21,119 nucleotides of DNA from the NCBI GenBank assembly GCA_903930805.1, contig CAIYZZ010000401.1:1-21119 (forward strand). Reading direction: 5' to 3'. The notes under the pieces are model-generated. The model did no database searches, was not told the origin of the DNA, and saw only the letters and a program-made list of their open reading frames with translations. Below, piece after piece: positions 8,518 to 15,521 of the stretch; the stretch's first letter is position 1; each line of letters begins with the position of its first letter. The translations under genes were made by a program, and so were the position numbers. Origin of the DNA: an uncultured Rhodocyclaceae bacterium. Its GTDB lineage: Bacteria; Pseudomonadota; Gammaproteobacteria; Burkholderiales; Rhodocyclaceae.

Positions 8518-9405
8518 TTACTTGCTACCGGCGTTACCACCCTTGCCTCCGCTCCTCAGATACTTGAAGAAGTCGGCACTCGGGTCGACCACCAGCAGAT
8601 CGTTCTTGTTGCTGAAGCTTTGGCGGTAGGCTTCTAGGCTGCGGTAGAAGGCATAGAACTCGGGGTTCTCCCCGAAGGCCTTGCCATAAATGGCGGCTGC
8701 CTTGGCATCACCCTCGCCCTTGGTCTTCTGGGCATCACGGTAGGCTTCAGCGACGATTACCTCACGTTGCTTGTCGGCATCGGCGCGAATCTTTTCGGCC
8801 TCAGCAGCACCTTGCGAACGCAGTTCATTAGCCACGCGCTTGCGCTCGGTTTCCATGCGGCGATAGACCGACTCGGACACTTCGGGCGGCAGGTCAACAC
8901 GTTTGAGGCGCACATCGACGATTTCGATGCCGATCGCACGCGCGTCAGCGTCGGCCTTTTTCTGCACATCCTCCATGATCTTGTCACGTACGCCCGAGAC
9001 CACGTCATGTACGGTGCGTTTGCCGAATTCCTCACGCAAACCGGAGTTTACGGTCTGGGACAATCGCGTGCGCGCCAGCAGTTCGTCGCCACCCACCGAA
9101 ATGTAGTATTGCTTCACATCGGCAATGCGCCACTTGACGAAGGAATCGACCAGCACTGGTTTTTTCTCGGCCGTGAGGAAACGCTCGGGCTCTACCGAAT
9201 CGAGCGTCAGGATGCGCCGATCGAAGAAACGCACATTCTGGATCATCGGCCATTTGAACGACAGGCCCGGTTCCTTGATCACTTCCTTGATTTCACCGAG
9301 TTGGAAAACAAGCGCGTATTGACGCTGATCGACGGTAAACACCATTGCGCCAACCGTAACAAAGACGGCAAAAACCAGTGCCAAGATAAAAGGCAGTCGT
9401 TGCAT
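8518..9405 (-). CDS. hflC: FtsH-modulating SPFH-domain protein HflC
   Basis: Partner of HflK in the large periplasmic-facing HflKC cage that surrounds the FtsH protease and controls its access to membrane proteins. The 295-residue product has one N-terminal membrane anchor (about 5-25, FILALVFAVFVTVGAMVF), then the SPFH/band-7 domain beginning QRQYALVFQLGEI and including EKKPVLVDSFVKWRI, and a long Ala/Glu/Lys-rich coiled coil (RMETERKRVANELRSQGAAE and following AEKIRADADKQREVIVAEAY). The ATG overlaps the hflK stop as TGATG, showing translational coupling. The C-terminus ends in a short glycine/lysine-rich tail. Confidence 0.97.
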   Translation of the reverse strand: MQRLPFILALVFAVFVTVGAMVFTVDQRQYALVFQLGEIKEVIKEPGLSFKWPMIQNVRFFDRRILTLDSVEPERFLTAEKKPVLVDSFVKWRIADVKQYYISVGGDELLARTRLSQTVNSGLREEFGKRTVHDVVSGVRDKIMEDVQKKADADARAIGIEIVDVRLKRVDLPPEVSESVYRRMETERKRVANELRSQGAAEAEKIRADADKQREVIVAEAYRDAQKTKGEGDAKAAAIYGKAFGENPEFYAFYRSLEAYRQSFSNKNDLLVVDPSADFFKYLRSGGKGGNAGSK

Positions 9406-10655
9406 CAGCGATCTCCCCGCTCACGTGAGCCCAGCGAACCGCGCGTGCGTACGTCGCGATTTTCCATGGCAGATGCCGGCGCGGACGGCTTGTCGGGTAC
9501 GACCTCGGAGGCAGACGTGACAGCAGAGGTCGCCGTAGATTGCATCAGCTTGTCCAGCGGCAGATACAGCAGGTTGCCGGAACCCTTGGTATCGACCAGC
9601 ACCTTGCTGGTGTTGGCATAGATTTGCTGCATGGTTTCCAGATAGAGGCGTTGGCGTGTCACTTCTGGCGCCTTGGCATACTCGGCATACAGCTTGGAGA
9701 AACGCGACGCCTCACCCTCGGCAGTGGCGATCATGCGCGCCCGGTAGCCTTCGGACTCCTGTAGCAGTCGCGACGCCGTACCACGTGCCCGCGGGATCAC
9801 GTCGTTGGCATAGGCCTCACCCTCGTTCTTCTGCCGCTCACGATCCTGGCCGGCTTTCACGGCATCGTCAAAGGCTGCCTGCACCTGTTCGGGAGGCTGG
9901 GTGCTCTGCATCGTCACCGCACGAATCTGTACGCCGGTTTCGTAGCGATCGAGGTTTTCCTGCATCAACTTTTGCGTATGGGCGGCAATCACATCACGCC
10001 CTTCGTAAAGCACGAAGTCCATGCGGTTTTTGCCGACCACCTCGCGAATCGCCGTCTCGGCCGCTTGAGTCACGGCATCGTCCGGGTGACGGTTCTTGAA
10101 GATGTAGTCCTTGGGATCCTTCAGAAGATACTGCACGGCAAACTGCATGCTGACGATATTTTCATCGTCGGTCAGCATCAAGGCTTCCTTTAGCACCTTG
10201 TTCTTTTCGGAGCCACGATAACCAATCTCGACCGTGCGTACGCCGGTCACATTGATAACCTCGTGCGTCTGGATCGGCCAGGGCAAGCGCCAGCGCAAGC
10301 CGGGGTCCGTCGTCTCGCTGAACTTGCCGAGCGTCAACACCACACCGCGCTGGCTGGCATCAACAATGTAAAAACCACTGGCAAACCAGACCACTGCGGC
10401 CAGCCCCAGCAGAAGACCAATACCGCCGCCAAACTGACCGGGGGTCAGTGTCGGGAAATTGGGTCCGCCACCATCATTACCGCCGTTGCCGGAATTATCG
10501 GGACCACCGCGCTTCTTGCCGAAGGCAGCAGACAGGCGCCGATTGAAATCACGCCAGAGTTCATCAAGGTCGGGCGGGCCTTGGTTGTTGCGGCCGCCAC
10601 TGCCACGGTTGCCGCGCTCGGGGTCGTTGCCCCAGCCGTGGTCATTGAGCGACAT
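9405..10655 (-). CDS. hflK: FtsH-modulating SPFH-domain protein HflK
   Basis: The other subunit of the HflKC complex. I place the start at the ATG at 10653-10655, giving MSLNDHGWGNDPERGNRGSG, which matches the usual HflK opening; a longer frame to 10709 would add 18 residues of no family likeness. The 416-residue product has a polar glycine/asparagine-rich cytoplasmic N-terminus with PPDLDELWRDFNRRL, one membrane helix (roughly residues 75-96), the SPFH domain (DASQRGVVLTLGKFSETTDP onward) and the coiled-coil region (GEAYANDVIPRARGTASRLL, then EGYRARMIATAEGEASRF). The start overlaps the hflX end by 14 bases and lacks a strong Shine-Dalgarno sequence, so translation probably depends on coupling to hflX. 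That matters because hflX is frameshifted. Confidence 0.96.
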   Translation of the reverse strand: MSLNDHGWGNDPERGNRGSGGRNNQGPPDLDELWRDFNRRLSAAFGKKRGGPDNSGNGGNDGGGPNFPTLTPGQFGGGIGLLLGLAAVVWFASGFYIVDASQRGVVLTLGKFSETTDPGLRWRLPWPIQTHEVINVTGVRTVEIGYRGSEKNKVLKEALMLTDDENIVSMQFAVQYLLKDPKDYIFKNRHPDDAVTQAAETAIREVVGKNRMDFVLYEGRDVIAAHTQKLMQENLDRYETGVQIRAVTMQSTQPPEQVQAAFDDAVKAGQDRERQKNEGEAYANDVIPRARGTASRLLQESEGYRARMIATAEGEASRFSKLYAEYAKAPEVTRQRLYLETMQQIYANTSKVLVDTKGSGNLLYLPLDKLMQSTATSAVTSASEVVPDKPSAPASAMENRDVRTRGSLGSRERGDR

Positions 10656-11833
10656 CAGAATGCCGGTGATCATGGGTATCGTTATGGGATCGGGAGTTGT
10701 TGAATTCAATGGGCGCTGCGAGCTTGAGTGACATTTCCGCCAGCGCCGCTCTCAGCAGTTCGAGCCCGGCACCGGTACGGGCGCTGACTCGAACGCGGGC
10801 GATGTTATCACACTCATCCCGCTCGACCCCGGGCGTGGCTGCAATCAGATCGAGCTTGTTCCAGACGACGATTTGCGGTATGGCGGCAGCACCGATTTCT
10901 TCCAGCACCTCAGTCACCGCCTCTATCTGCTGTTCGCGGTCTGGGCTGGCCGCATCGACCACATGCAAGAGCAAATCGGCTTGCACGGTTTCTTCCAGCG
11001 TGGCATGAAAAGCAGCCACGAGTGCGTGCGGCAAATCACGGATGAAACCGACGGTATCCGAAATCACGATCTGACAGCCCGAGGCGGCCGTCCGCCAGAT
11101 CGCAGGTTGGCACGTAGAGACGACGTGAAGTGGTATCCAGCGTGGCAAACAACTGGTTGGCGGCATAGGCACCCGCCTTGGTCAGCGCATTGAACAATGT
11201 GCTTTTGCCGGCGTTGGTGTAGCCCACCAGCGACACCGACAGCACCTCGCCACGGCTACGCTGTTTGCGGCGCACAGTGCGCTGACGCTCCAGCAACTTG
11301 AGTCGGTCTTTCAGCAGGGCGACCCGCTTGCCCAGCAGACGCCGATCGGTTTCCAGCTGCTTTTCACCGGGGCCACGCAGGCCGATGCCGCCTTTCTGGC
11401 GTTCGAGGTGGGTCCAACCCCGCACCAGCCGCGTCATCTGGTGTTCGAGTTGGGCCAGCTCGACCTGTAGCTTGCCCTCGTGGCTCTTCGCGCGCAGAGC
11501 AAAGATATAGAGAATCAGTGCCGTGCGGTCAATGACCCGTCGCTCCAAAGCCTTCTCGAGGTTACGCTGCTGCCCCGGCGACAACTCGTGGTTGAACATC
11601 ACCAGATCGGTGCCTGTCTCGGTGGCGGCCGCGAGGATCTCTTGCACCTTGCCTTTACCAGCGAAGGTAGCCGGGTCGGGACACCCGCGGCGCCCCGTTA
11701 TCGTGGCAACCGGACGTGCGCCGGCACTGGTGGCCAGTAATTCGAATTCGGAAAATCGTTCGGCAAAATCACCGGCACCAAAATCCAACTGGACCAGCAG
11801 GGCATTCTCGCCGGCGGTCGGCCTTTCAAACAT
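10642..11833 (-). pseudogene. hflX: GTPase HflX, reading frame broken in the G domain
   Basis: HflX is a ribosome-associated GTPase that splits stalled ribosomes. The 5' part (MFERPTAGENALLVQLDFGA) runs from 11833 through the N-terminal domain, the GIGLRGPGEKQLETDRRLL linker and G1 (GYTNAGKSTL) to RRLYVP. The remainder, including G3 (ISDTVGF), G4 (NKLD) and the C-terminal region, lies in another minus frame that ends at 10642. The switch must occur near 11083-11100. The first frame would run past it to a stop near 11036. Removing one base would rejoin the parts into about 396 residues, near normal length. The family normally has about 4-5 residues between RRLY and the G3 strand; here there are about 13 plus the extra base, around a GGCGG-ACGG-CCGCC hairpin. 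It is either a genuine small insertion mutation or a sequence error. hfq lies 27 bases upstream and hflK overlaps the end. Confidence 0.88.
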
Positions 11834-11860
11834 TGACCAACCACCTGCCCACCAGTGAAA

Positions 11861-12097
11861 TCACTCCGAATCTGGTTCGCTGCTGATACTGACCGGGCGA
11901 GCGGGCACCACGGTGGAGATGGCATGCTTGTATACCATCTGGGTGACGGTATTCTTGAGCAACACGACGTATTGGTCGAAAGATTCGACCTGGCCCTGCA
12001 GTTTGATGCCATTCACGAGATAGATAGAAACCGGAATATGCTCGCGACGCAGCGTGTTAAGAAAAGGGTCTTGTAGCATCTGCCCTTTGTTGCTCAT
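11861..12097 (-). CDS. hfq: RNA chaperone Hfq
   Basis: A hexameric Sm-like protein that pairs small regulatory RNAs with mRNAs. The 78-residue product has the Sm1 motif ([20 protein letters not shown] through [18 protein letters not shown]) and Sm2 ([15 protein letters not shown]), with the proximal-face Gln and the YKH triad all intact. The C-terminal tail is short, as usual in betaproteobacteria. The ATG at 12095-12097 is preceded by GTGAGG. It is the first gene of the hfq-hflX-hflK-hflC operon and diverges from the 4.5S RNA gene; a candidate promoter lies 20-50 bases upstream. Confidence 0.98.
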   Translation of the reverse strand: MSNKGQMLQDPFLNTLRREHIPVSIYLVNGIKLQGQVESFDQYVVLLKNTVTQMVYKHAISTVVPARPVSISSEPDSE

Positions 12098-12117
12098 GAT
12101 GACCTCACTGATTTATG

Positions 12118-12146
12118 GTTATAAGAAATTGTGCGGGAACTGTATC
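12118..12146 (-). promoter_or_regulatory. Candidate hfq operon promoter
   Basis: On minus, GATACA (12146-12141) and TATAAC (12123-12118) are 17 bases apart, placing transcription start near 12111 and giving a leader of about 14 bases before the hfq ATG. The -10 hexamer matches consensus at five of six positions; the -35 is weak. Confidence 0.45.
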
Positions 12147-12222
12147 TGATTTTCGCGCGACTGGCCAGCAGCGATTCTGCTCACTACTACGTACGTCATC
12201 TGCCGGAGACGAGCCTTTCTTC

Positions 12223-12231
12223 TGCTAGACT
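12223..12231 (+). promoter_or_regulatory. Extended -10 element for the 4.5S RNA gene
   Basis: TGC-TAGACT (12223-12231) is an extended -10 element sitting six bases before the predicted 5' end of the 4.5S RNA at 12237. I find no good -35 hexamer at 17 bases. Its distance from a recognisable RNA 5' end is the main support. Confidence 0.45.
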
Positions 12232-12236
12232 TCGCC

Positions 12237-12338
12237 GTGGCGGGTCTCCCCGCATTGCGGGGTGGTGAATCGGGTCAGGTCCGGAAGGAAGCAGCCACAG
12301 CCATTTACTGCGAGTGCCGGGGGTCAGGCTCGCCACCC
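12237..12338 (+). ncRNA. ffs: Signal recognition particle 4.5S RNA (small bacterial type)
   Basis: The RNA binds Ffh and delivers nascent inner-membrane proteins. The sequence shows the diagnostic core: GGTGAATCGGGTCAGGTCCG, GGAAGGAAGCAGCC with the GGAA tetraloop, then AAGTGCCGGGGGTCAG-like bases on the 3' side. The ends pair as GTGGCG (12237-12242) with CGCCAC (12331-12336), giving a hairpin of about 102 nucleotides, typical of the small form without an Alu domain. A run of six T at 12347-12352 follows and could end transcription. It lies upstream of dnaX, a common proteobacterial position, but one protein gene is interposed. Confidence 0.96.
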
Positions 12339-12453
12339 TTCCCCTCTTTTTTCTCTGCTGTCGTTTCATACCCGGTTACAAATCGGATATCGCTTGCTTA
12401 CATCCGGAGCGTCCAATCTCTCCCGTCAAAGGTTCTATCACAAGGAGAGCAAC

Positions 12454-12999
12454 ATGAAACGCAATCAAAAAATCATCGCTGGCTTGATCATTGCCGCCAG
12501 CATCAGTGGTGTCGCCATTGCCCAAGGTAGTCGTGGTTGTGACGGTATGGGTCCCATGGGCATGGCGCCAGGGATGGCAGGTGGGCAGGCGAACACGAAG
12601 TTCGATCCGGCCGTGCGCGCCCAACGTCATCTCGACATGCTGAAGGGCCAATTGAAGCTGACGCCACAACAAGAGCCTCTGTGGCAAGACTTTGCAGAAA
12701 AAATGAAGGGGCAGGCCGGCAAAGGCATGCAAGCCATGCGTACCCAGGCCACCGACGAGAAATTAACTGCGCCCGAGCGTATGGCGAAGATGCAGTCCAT
12801 GATGCAGGAGCACCTAACGGCGATGAGTGGCGTGCATGAGAGCTTCAATCGTCTGTATGCGGTGCTGACACCGGAGCAGAAAACCGTTGCCGATCAACTT
12901 GCCGCACAAACGGGGCGGGGTGCGGGGTCCGGTGGGGGCAAAGGTGGCATGGGTGGTCAGCCCCGTGGCCCGGGTCGAGGCACTCCGCCGCAAAGCTGA
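12454..12999 (+). CDS. Spy/CpxP-like LTXXQ-motif periplasmic protein
   Basis: A 181-residue exported protein. The start at 12454 is set by a strong AAGGAGAG ribosome binding site and a clean signal peptide, MKRNQKIIAGLIIAASISGV ending AIAQ. A frame extending up to 12262 would run into the 4.5S RNA and is rejected. The mature protein has two LTxxQ motifs, LKLTPQQEPLWQDF and AVLTPEQKTVADQL, characteristic of the Spy/CpxP fold, a cradle-shaped periplasmic chaperone family linked to envelope stress. Right after the signal peptide is a Cys and Met-rich segment (GCDGMGPMGMAPGMAGG) that could bind copper or another soft metal; this is inference. The C-terminus is a glycine-rich disordered tail. A good terminator follows, so it is probably monocistronic. 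Confidence 0.88.
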   Translation: MKRNQKIIAGLIIAASISGVAIAQGSRGCDGMGPMGMAPGMAGGQANTKFDPAVRAQRHLDMLKGQLKLTPQQEPLWQDFAEKMKGQAGKGMQAMRTQATDEKLTAPERMAKMQSMMQEHLTAMSGVHESFNRLYAVLTPEQKTVADQLAAQTGRGAGSGGGKGGMGGQPRGPGRGTPPQS

Positions 13000-13020
13000 T
13001 TGTCGTGTTGTAGAAGAAGC

Positions 13021-13050
13021 ACGGGCACCTGTCGCAAGGTGCCCGTTTGC
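13021..13050 (+). terminator. Intrinsic terminator after the LTXXQ gene
   Basis: A 10-base stem, ACGGGCACCT paired with AGGTGCCCGT, closes the loop GTCGCA (13021-13046). It is followed by a modestly T-rich stretch (TTTGCGTTT). It separates the LTXXQ gene from dnaX. Confidence 0.75.
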
Positions 13051-13056
13051 GTTTGA

Positions 13057-13062
13057 TAGAAT
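13057..13062 (+). promoter_or_regulatory. Possible -10 element close to the dnaX start
   Basis: TAGAAT lies only 6 bases before the dnaX ATG and directly behind the upstream terminator. If it is used, the dnaX mRNA would be nearly leaderless. There is no Shine-Dalgarno sequence before the ATG, which is compatible with that reading. The -35 (TTGCGT-like bases overlapping the terminator) is poorly spaced. Confidence 0.3.
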
Positions 13063-13068
13063 CCAGCC

Positions 13069-14691
13069 ATGAGTTATCAAGTGTTGGCCCGTAAATGGCG
13101 TCCCAAGTCTTTCGACACTCTCGTTGGGCAGGAGCACGTGGTGCGCGCGCTGGTGCATGCGCTTGAGCAGCAGCGTCTACACCACGCCTACCTCTTCACC
13201 GGCACGCGTGGCGTCGGCAAGACGACGATCGCACGCATTCTCGCCAAGGCATTGAACTGCGAAATCGGCATCACGTCGACACCCTGCGGCGTTTGTGCCG
13301 CATGCCAGGAAATCGATAGCGGACGTTTCATCGACTACGTCGAGATGGATGCCGCCTCGAACCGTGGGGTCGACGACATGGCGGCACTGTTGGAAAAGGC
13401 GGCCTATGCGCCGAACAGCGGCCGCTACAAGGTGTACATGATCGATGAAGTGCACCAGCTTTCCGGTCACGCCTTCAACGCGATGTTGAAGACCCTGGAA
13501 GAGCCGCCAGAGCACGTTAAATTCATCCTGGCGACGACCGACCCGCAGAAGATTCCGGTGACGGTGCTGAGTCGCTGTTTGCAGTTCAACCTGAAGCAGA
13601 TGCCACCCGGCTACATCGTCGAACATCTGACGCGCGTGCTGGCGGCTGAAGGCGTCGCGTGCGAAATTTCGGCGCTGCGTCATCTGGCTAAAGCTGCCGC
13701 CGGTTCAATGCGCGATGCGCTTTCGTTGCTTGATCAAGCCATCGCCCACGGGGCAGGGCGGATCGAAGAGGAGGGCGTGCGCGCCATGCTCGGTACGGTG
13801 GGCGATGACCATCTTTATGCCTTGCTTGACGGGTTGGTAGCAGGTGACATCCACGCCATGCTGGCGGTTGCCGATACGATGGAGGCGCGCAGCCTCAGTT
13901 TTGATTCGGCCCTGCAAGAGTTCGCCACTTTGCTCCACCGTATCGCGCTGGTGCAATTTGCGCCCAATGCGATCCTTGACGATGCGGAACGCGAAAAGCT
14001 CGCGCCCTATGCCGAACGCCTCGATGCAGAATATTTGCAGCTTTGTTATCAGATCGCCATCCATGGCCGCGATGAGTTGGCGCTGGCACCGGATGAGGCG
14101 GCAGGTTTCAGCATGAGCCTGTTGCGCATGCATGCCTTTCGACCAGCGGCTGGCAACGAAAAAGTCGGTGCTGGCGGGACGGCAAAATCGGATCGGGTGA
14201 ACACGGCACCGGTGCCACCGCGCACCGCACCAGTAACACGTCCTGCCGCCGTGCCGGTGCAAGCACCTGTGGTTCCGTCAGCAGCACCGCCAGCAAAAGT
14301 TGCTGCCGCTCCGATTCGTGTCGACGACGACTGGCATACACTCGTGGCGCAATTGCCGCTGACCGGCATGGCACGCCAACTTGCCCAGCACTGCGAACTG
14401 GCCAGTTTGACCGAAACGCGTATTGCCCTGCGCATGTCTCCAACCCACAAACACCTGATGTCCCATCAGGACAAGTTGCAGGTGGATCTGTCCAGACATT
14501 ATGGCCGGCCGCTAACGCTGGAAATTGTTACGGCAGAGATCGCAGGCGAAACCCCCAAAGAACGCGCTGACAATGTCAAACGCGAACGCCAGGATCGGGC
14601 TATCGCTGCCATTGAGAGTGACCCCTTTGTGCGTGAAGCTTGTGACATGTTTGACGCCAGCATAGACGAATCAACCATCAAACTCCTTTAA
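13069..14691 (+). CDS. dnaX: DNA polymerase III subunit gamma/tau
   Basis: The clamp-loader ATPase of the replicative polymerase. The 540-residue product opens [20 protein letters not shown] as in all DnaX. Walker A GTRGVGKT is at 45-52, the zinc cysteines are at 64, 73, 76 and 79, Walker B DEVH begins at 126, and [17 protein letters not shown] is the sensor and arginine-finger (SRC) region. The collar domain follows, then an Ala/Pro-rich linker (about 365-420) and a C-terminal tau-like region ([20 protein letters not shown] onward) that in E. coli binds polymerase and helicase. The linker contains a copy of a dispersed repeat in frame as [10 protein letters not shown]. No canonical A-AAA-AAG slippery heptamer was seen, so a programmed gamma product is not evident. 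ybaB starts 10 bases after the stop. Confidence 0.97.
   Translation: MSYQVLARKWRPKSFDTLVGQEHVVRALVHALEQQRLHHAYLFTGTRGVGKTTIARILAKALNCEIGITSTPCGVCAACQEIDSGRFIDYVEMDAASNRGVDDMAALLEKAAYAPNSGRYKVYMIDEVHQLSGHAFNAMLKTLEEPPEHVKFILATTDPQKIPVTVLSRCLQFNLKQMPPGYIVEHLTRVLAAEGVACEISALRHLAKAAAGSMRDALSLLDQAIAHGAGRIEEEGVRAMLGTVGDDHLYALLDGLVAGDIHAMLAVADTMEARSLSFDSALQEFATLLHRIALVQFAPNAILDDAEREKLAPYAERLDAEYLQLCYQIAIHGRDELALAPDEAAGFSMSLLRMHAFRPAAGNEKVGAGGTAKSDRVNTAPVPPRTAPVTRPAAVPVQAPVVPSAAPPAKVAAAPIRVDDDWHTLVAQLPLTGMARQLAQHCELASLTETRIALRMSPTHKHLMSHQDKLQVDLSRHYGRPLTLEIVTAEIAGETPKERADNVKRERQDRAIAAIESDPFVREACDMFDASIDESTIKLL
14160..14184 (+). repeat. Dispersed repeat, copy B (inside the dnaX linker)
   Basis: A 25-base match to the repeats at 5783-5809 and 20957-20983, with core CTGGCGGGACGGCA preceded by AAAAGTCGGTG. 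It differs by one base from the copy near uvrB. It is read through in frame as K-V-G-A-G-G-T-A in the non-conserved linker of DnaX, a place that tolerates insertions. Confidence 0.75.
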
Positions 14692-14701
14692 GGAAAATTA
14701 C

Positions 14702-15028
14702 ATGTTGAACAAAGGTGGCATCGCCAACCTGATGAAACAGGCGCAGAAAATGCAGGAAAACATGGCCAAGGCGCAGGAAGAGCTTGCCAATCTCGAAGTC
14801 GAGGGGCAATCCGGTGCCGGTGCCGTCAAGGTGGTGATGACCTGCAAGCACGACGTAAAGCGTGTGATGATCGATCCATCGGTGATGGATGACAAGGAAA
14901 TGCTCGAAGACCTGATCGCCGCCGCGCTGAACGACGCCAACCGCCGCGCCGAAGCGACTTCTCAGGAGCGCATGGGTTCGCTGACCGCTGGCCTACCTTT
15001 GCCACCGGGGATGAAACTACCGTTTTGA
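14702..15028 (+). CDS. ybaB: YbaB/EbfC family nucleoid-associated DNA-binding protein
   Basis: A 108-residue homodimeric tweezer-like DNA-binding protein that is thought to coat the nucleoid. The opening [20 protein letters not shown], followed by [20 protein letters not shown], is the charged dimer helix, and [20 protein letters not shown] with [17 protein letters not shown] completes the family fold. The ATG is 10 bases behind the dnaX stop with AAGGAAAA as ribosome binding site, so both are in one operon. In most proteobacteria recR follows ybaB; here the next gene is a convergent DUF3301 gene instead. Confidence 0.96.
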   Translation: MLNKGGIANLMKQAQKMQENMAKAQEELANLEVEGQSGAGAVKVVMTCKHDVKRVMIDPSVMDDKEMLEDLIAAALNDANRRAEATSQERMGSLTAGLPLPPGMKLPF

Positions 15029-15079
15029 TCAGCCGTTCGGCACGGATGCGACATGGGCCAGATCCTCTTCAGGTTGGTG

Positions 15080-15412
15080 TCAATGCAATGTCGGCATCTG
15101 GGATGCCAGCCGCAACCCGACATTCACGAACAGCACGTTCTGGCCAAGCATGACGATGCTCCCAGGGCGCCGGTCATTTCCTGTGTCGCTGTACTCGAAA
15201 GAATAGACCCGCTGCAGAATAAATCGACCTTCCTCATCCCTCGCTGGTTGAAGGCTTGAAATAGCCACTGTCTCATCGAGAAACTGCAGACCCTCAGCAT
15301 CGCAGGCCGCCTTCGCATGTTGCACGGAAATCTCTCGTACCTTGACGCTATCGAACCACAACCAGGCAATAGCAAGCAAGGCTGCGATACTAATGATCTC
15401 AAACAAAGGCAT
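15080..15412 (-). CDS. DUF3301 family membrane-anchored protein
   Basis: A 110-residue protein with one N-terminal hydrophobic helix (EIISIAALLAIAWLWFDSV) and then a conserved segment typical of DUF3301: VREISVQHAKAACDAEGLQF, LDETVAIS, and RFILQRVYSFEYSDTGNDR followed by GSIVMLG. The helix looks like a signal anchor, so the rest probably sits on one face of the inner membrane. Function is unknown. It is convergent with ybaB (51 bases between stops) and downstream of glgB in the same orientation, but 109 bases away. Confidence 0.82.
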   Translation of the reverse strand: MPLFEIISIAALLAIAWLWFDSVKVREISVQHAKAACDAEGLQFLDETVAISSLQPARDEEGRFILQRVYSFEYSDTGNDRRPGSIVMLGQNVLFVNVGLRLASQMPTLH

Positions 15413-15484
15413 GGACGGTTATCTCAAAAACAGAATTGATCTGTGTGTCCTTCGAGAAAATGAAATTCACTACCGTGGATCTAG

Positions 15485-15507
15485 CGGGACGGTATGGCCG
15501 CCCCGCC
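15485..15507 (-). terminator. GC-rich hairpin after glgB
   Basis: On minus, 14 bases after the glgB stop, GCGGGGCGG pairs with CCGTCCCGC (one A-C mismatch, loop of five). There is no T-run, so it may be a poor terminator or an mRNA-stabilising hairpin. One arm shares the letters GCGGGACGG with the dispersed repeat. Confidence 0.4.
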
Positions 15508-15521
15508 CAAGAAGCAAGTTA

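Noticed and set aside
12262..12453. In-frame N-terminal extension of the LTXXQ protein
   Set aside because: It lies inside the 4.5S RNA and its 3' flank; the signal peptide and the strong ribosome binding site fix the start at 12454.
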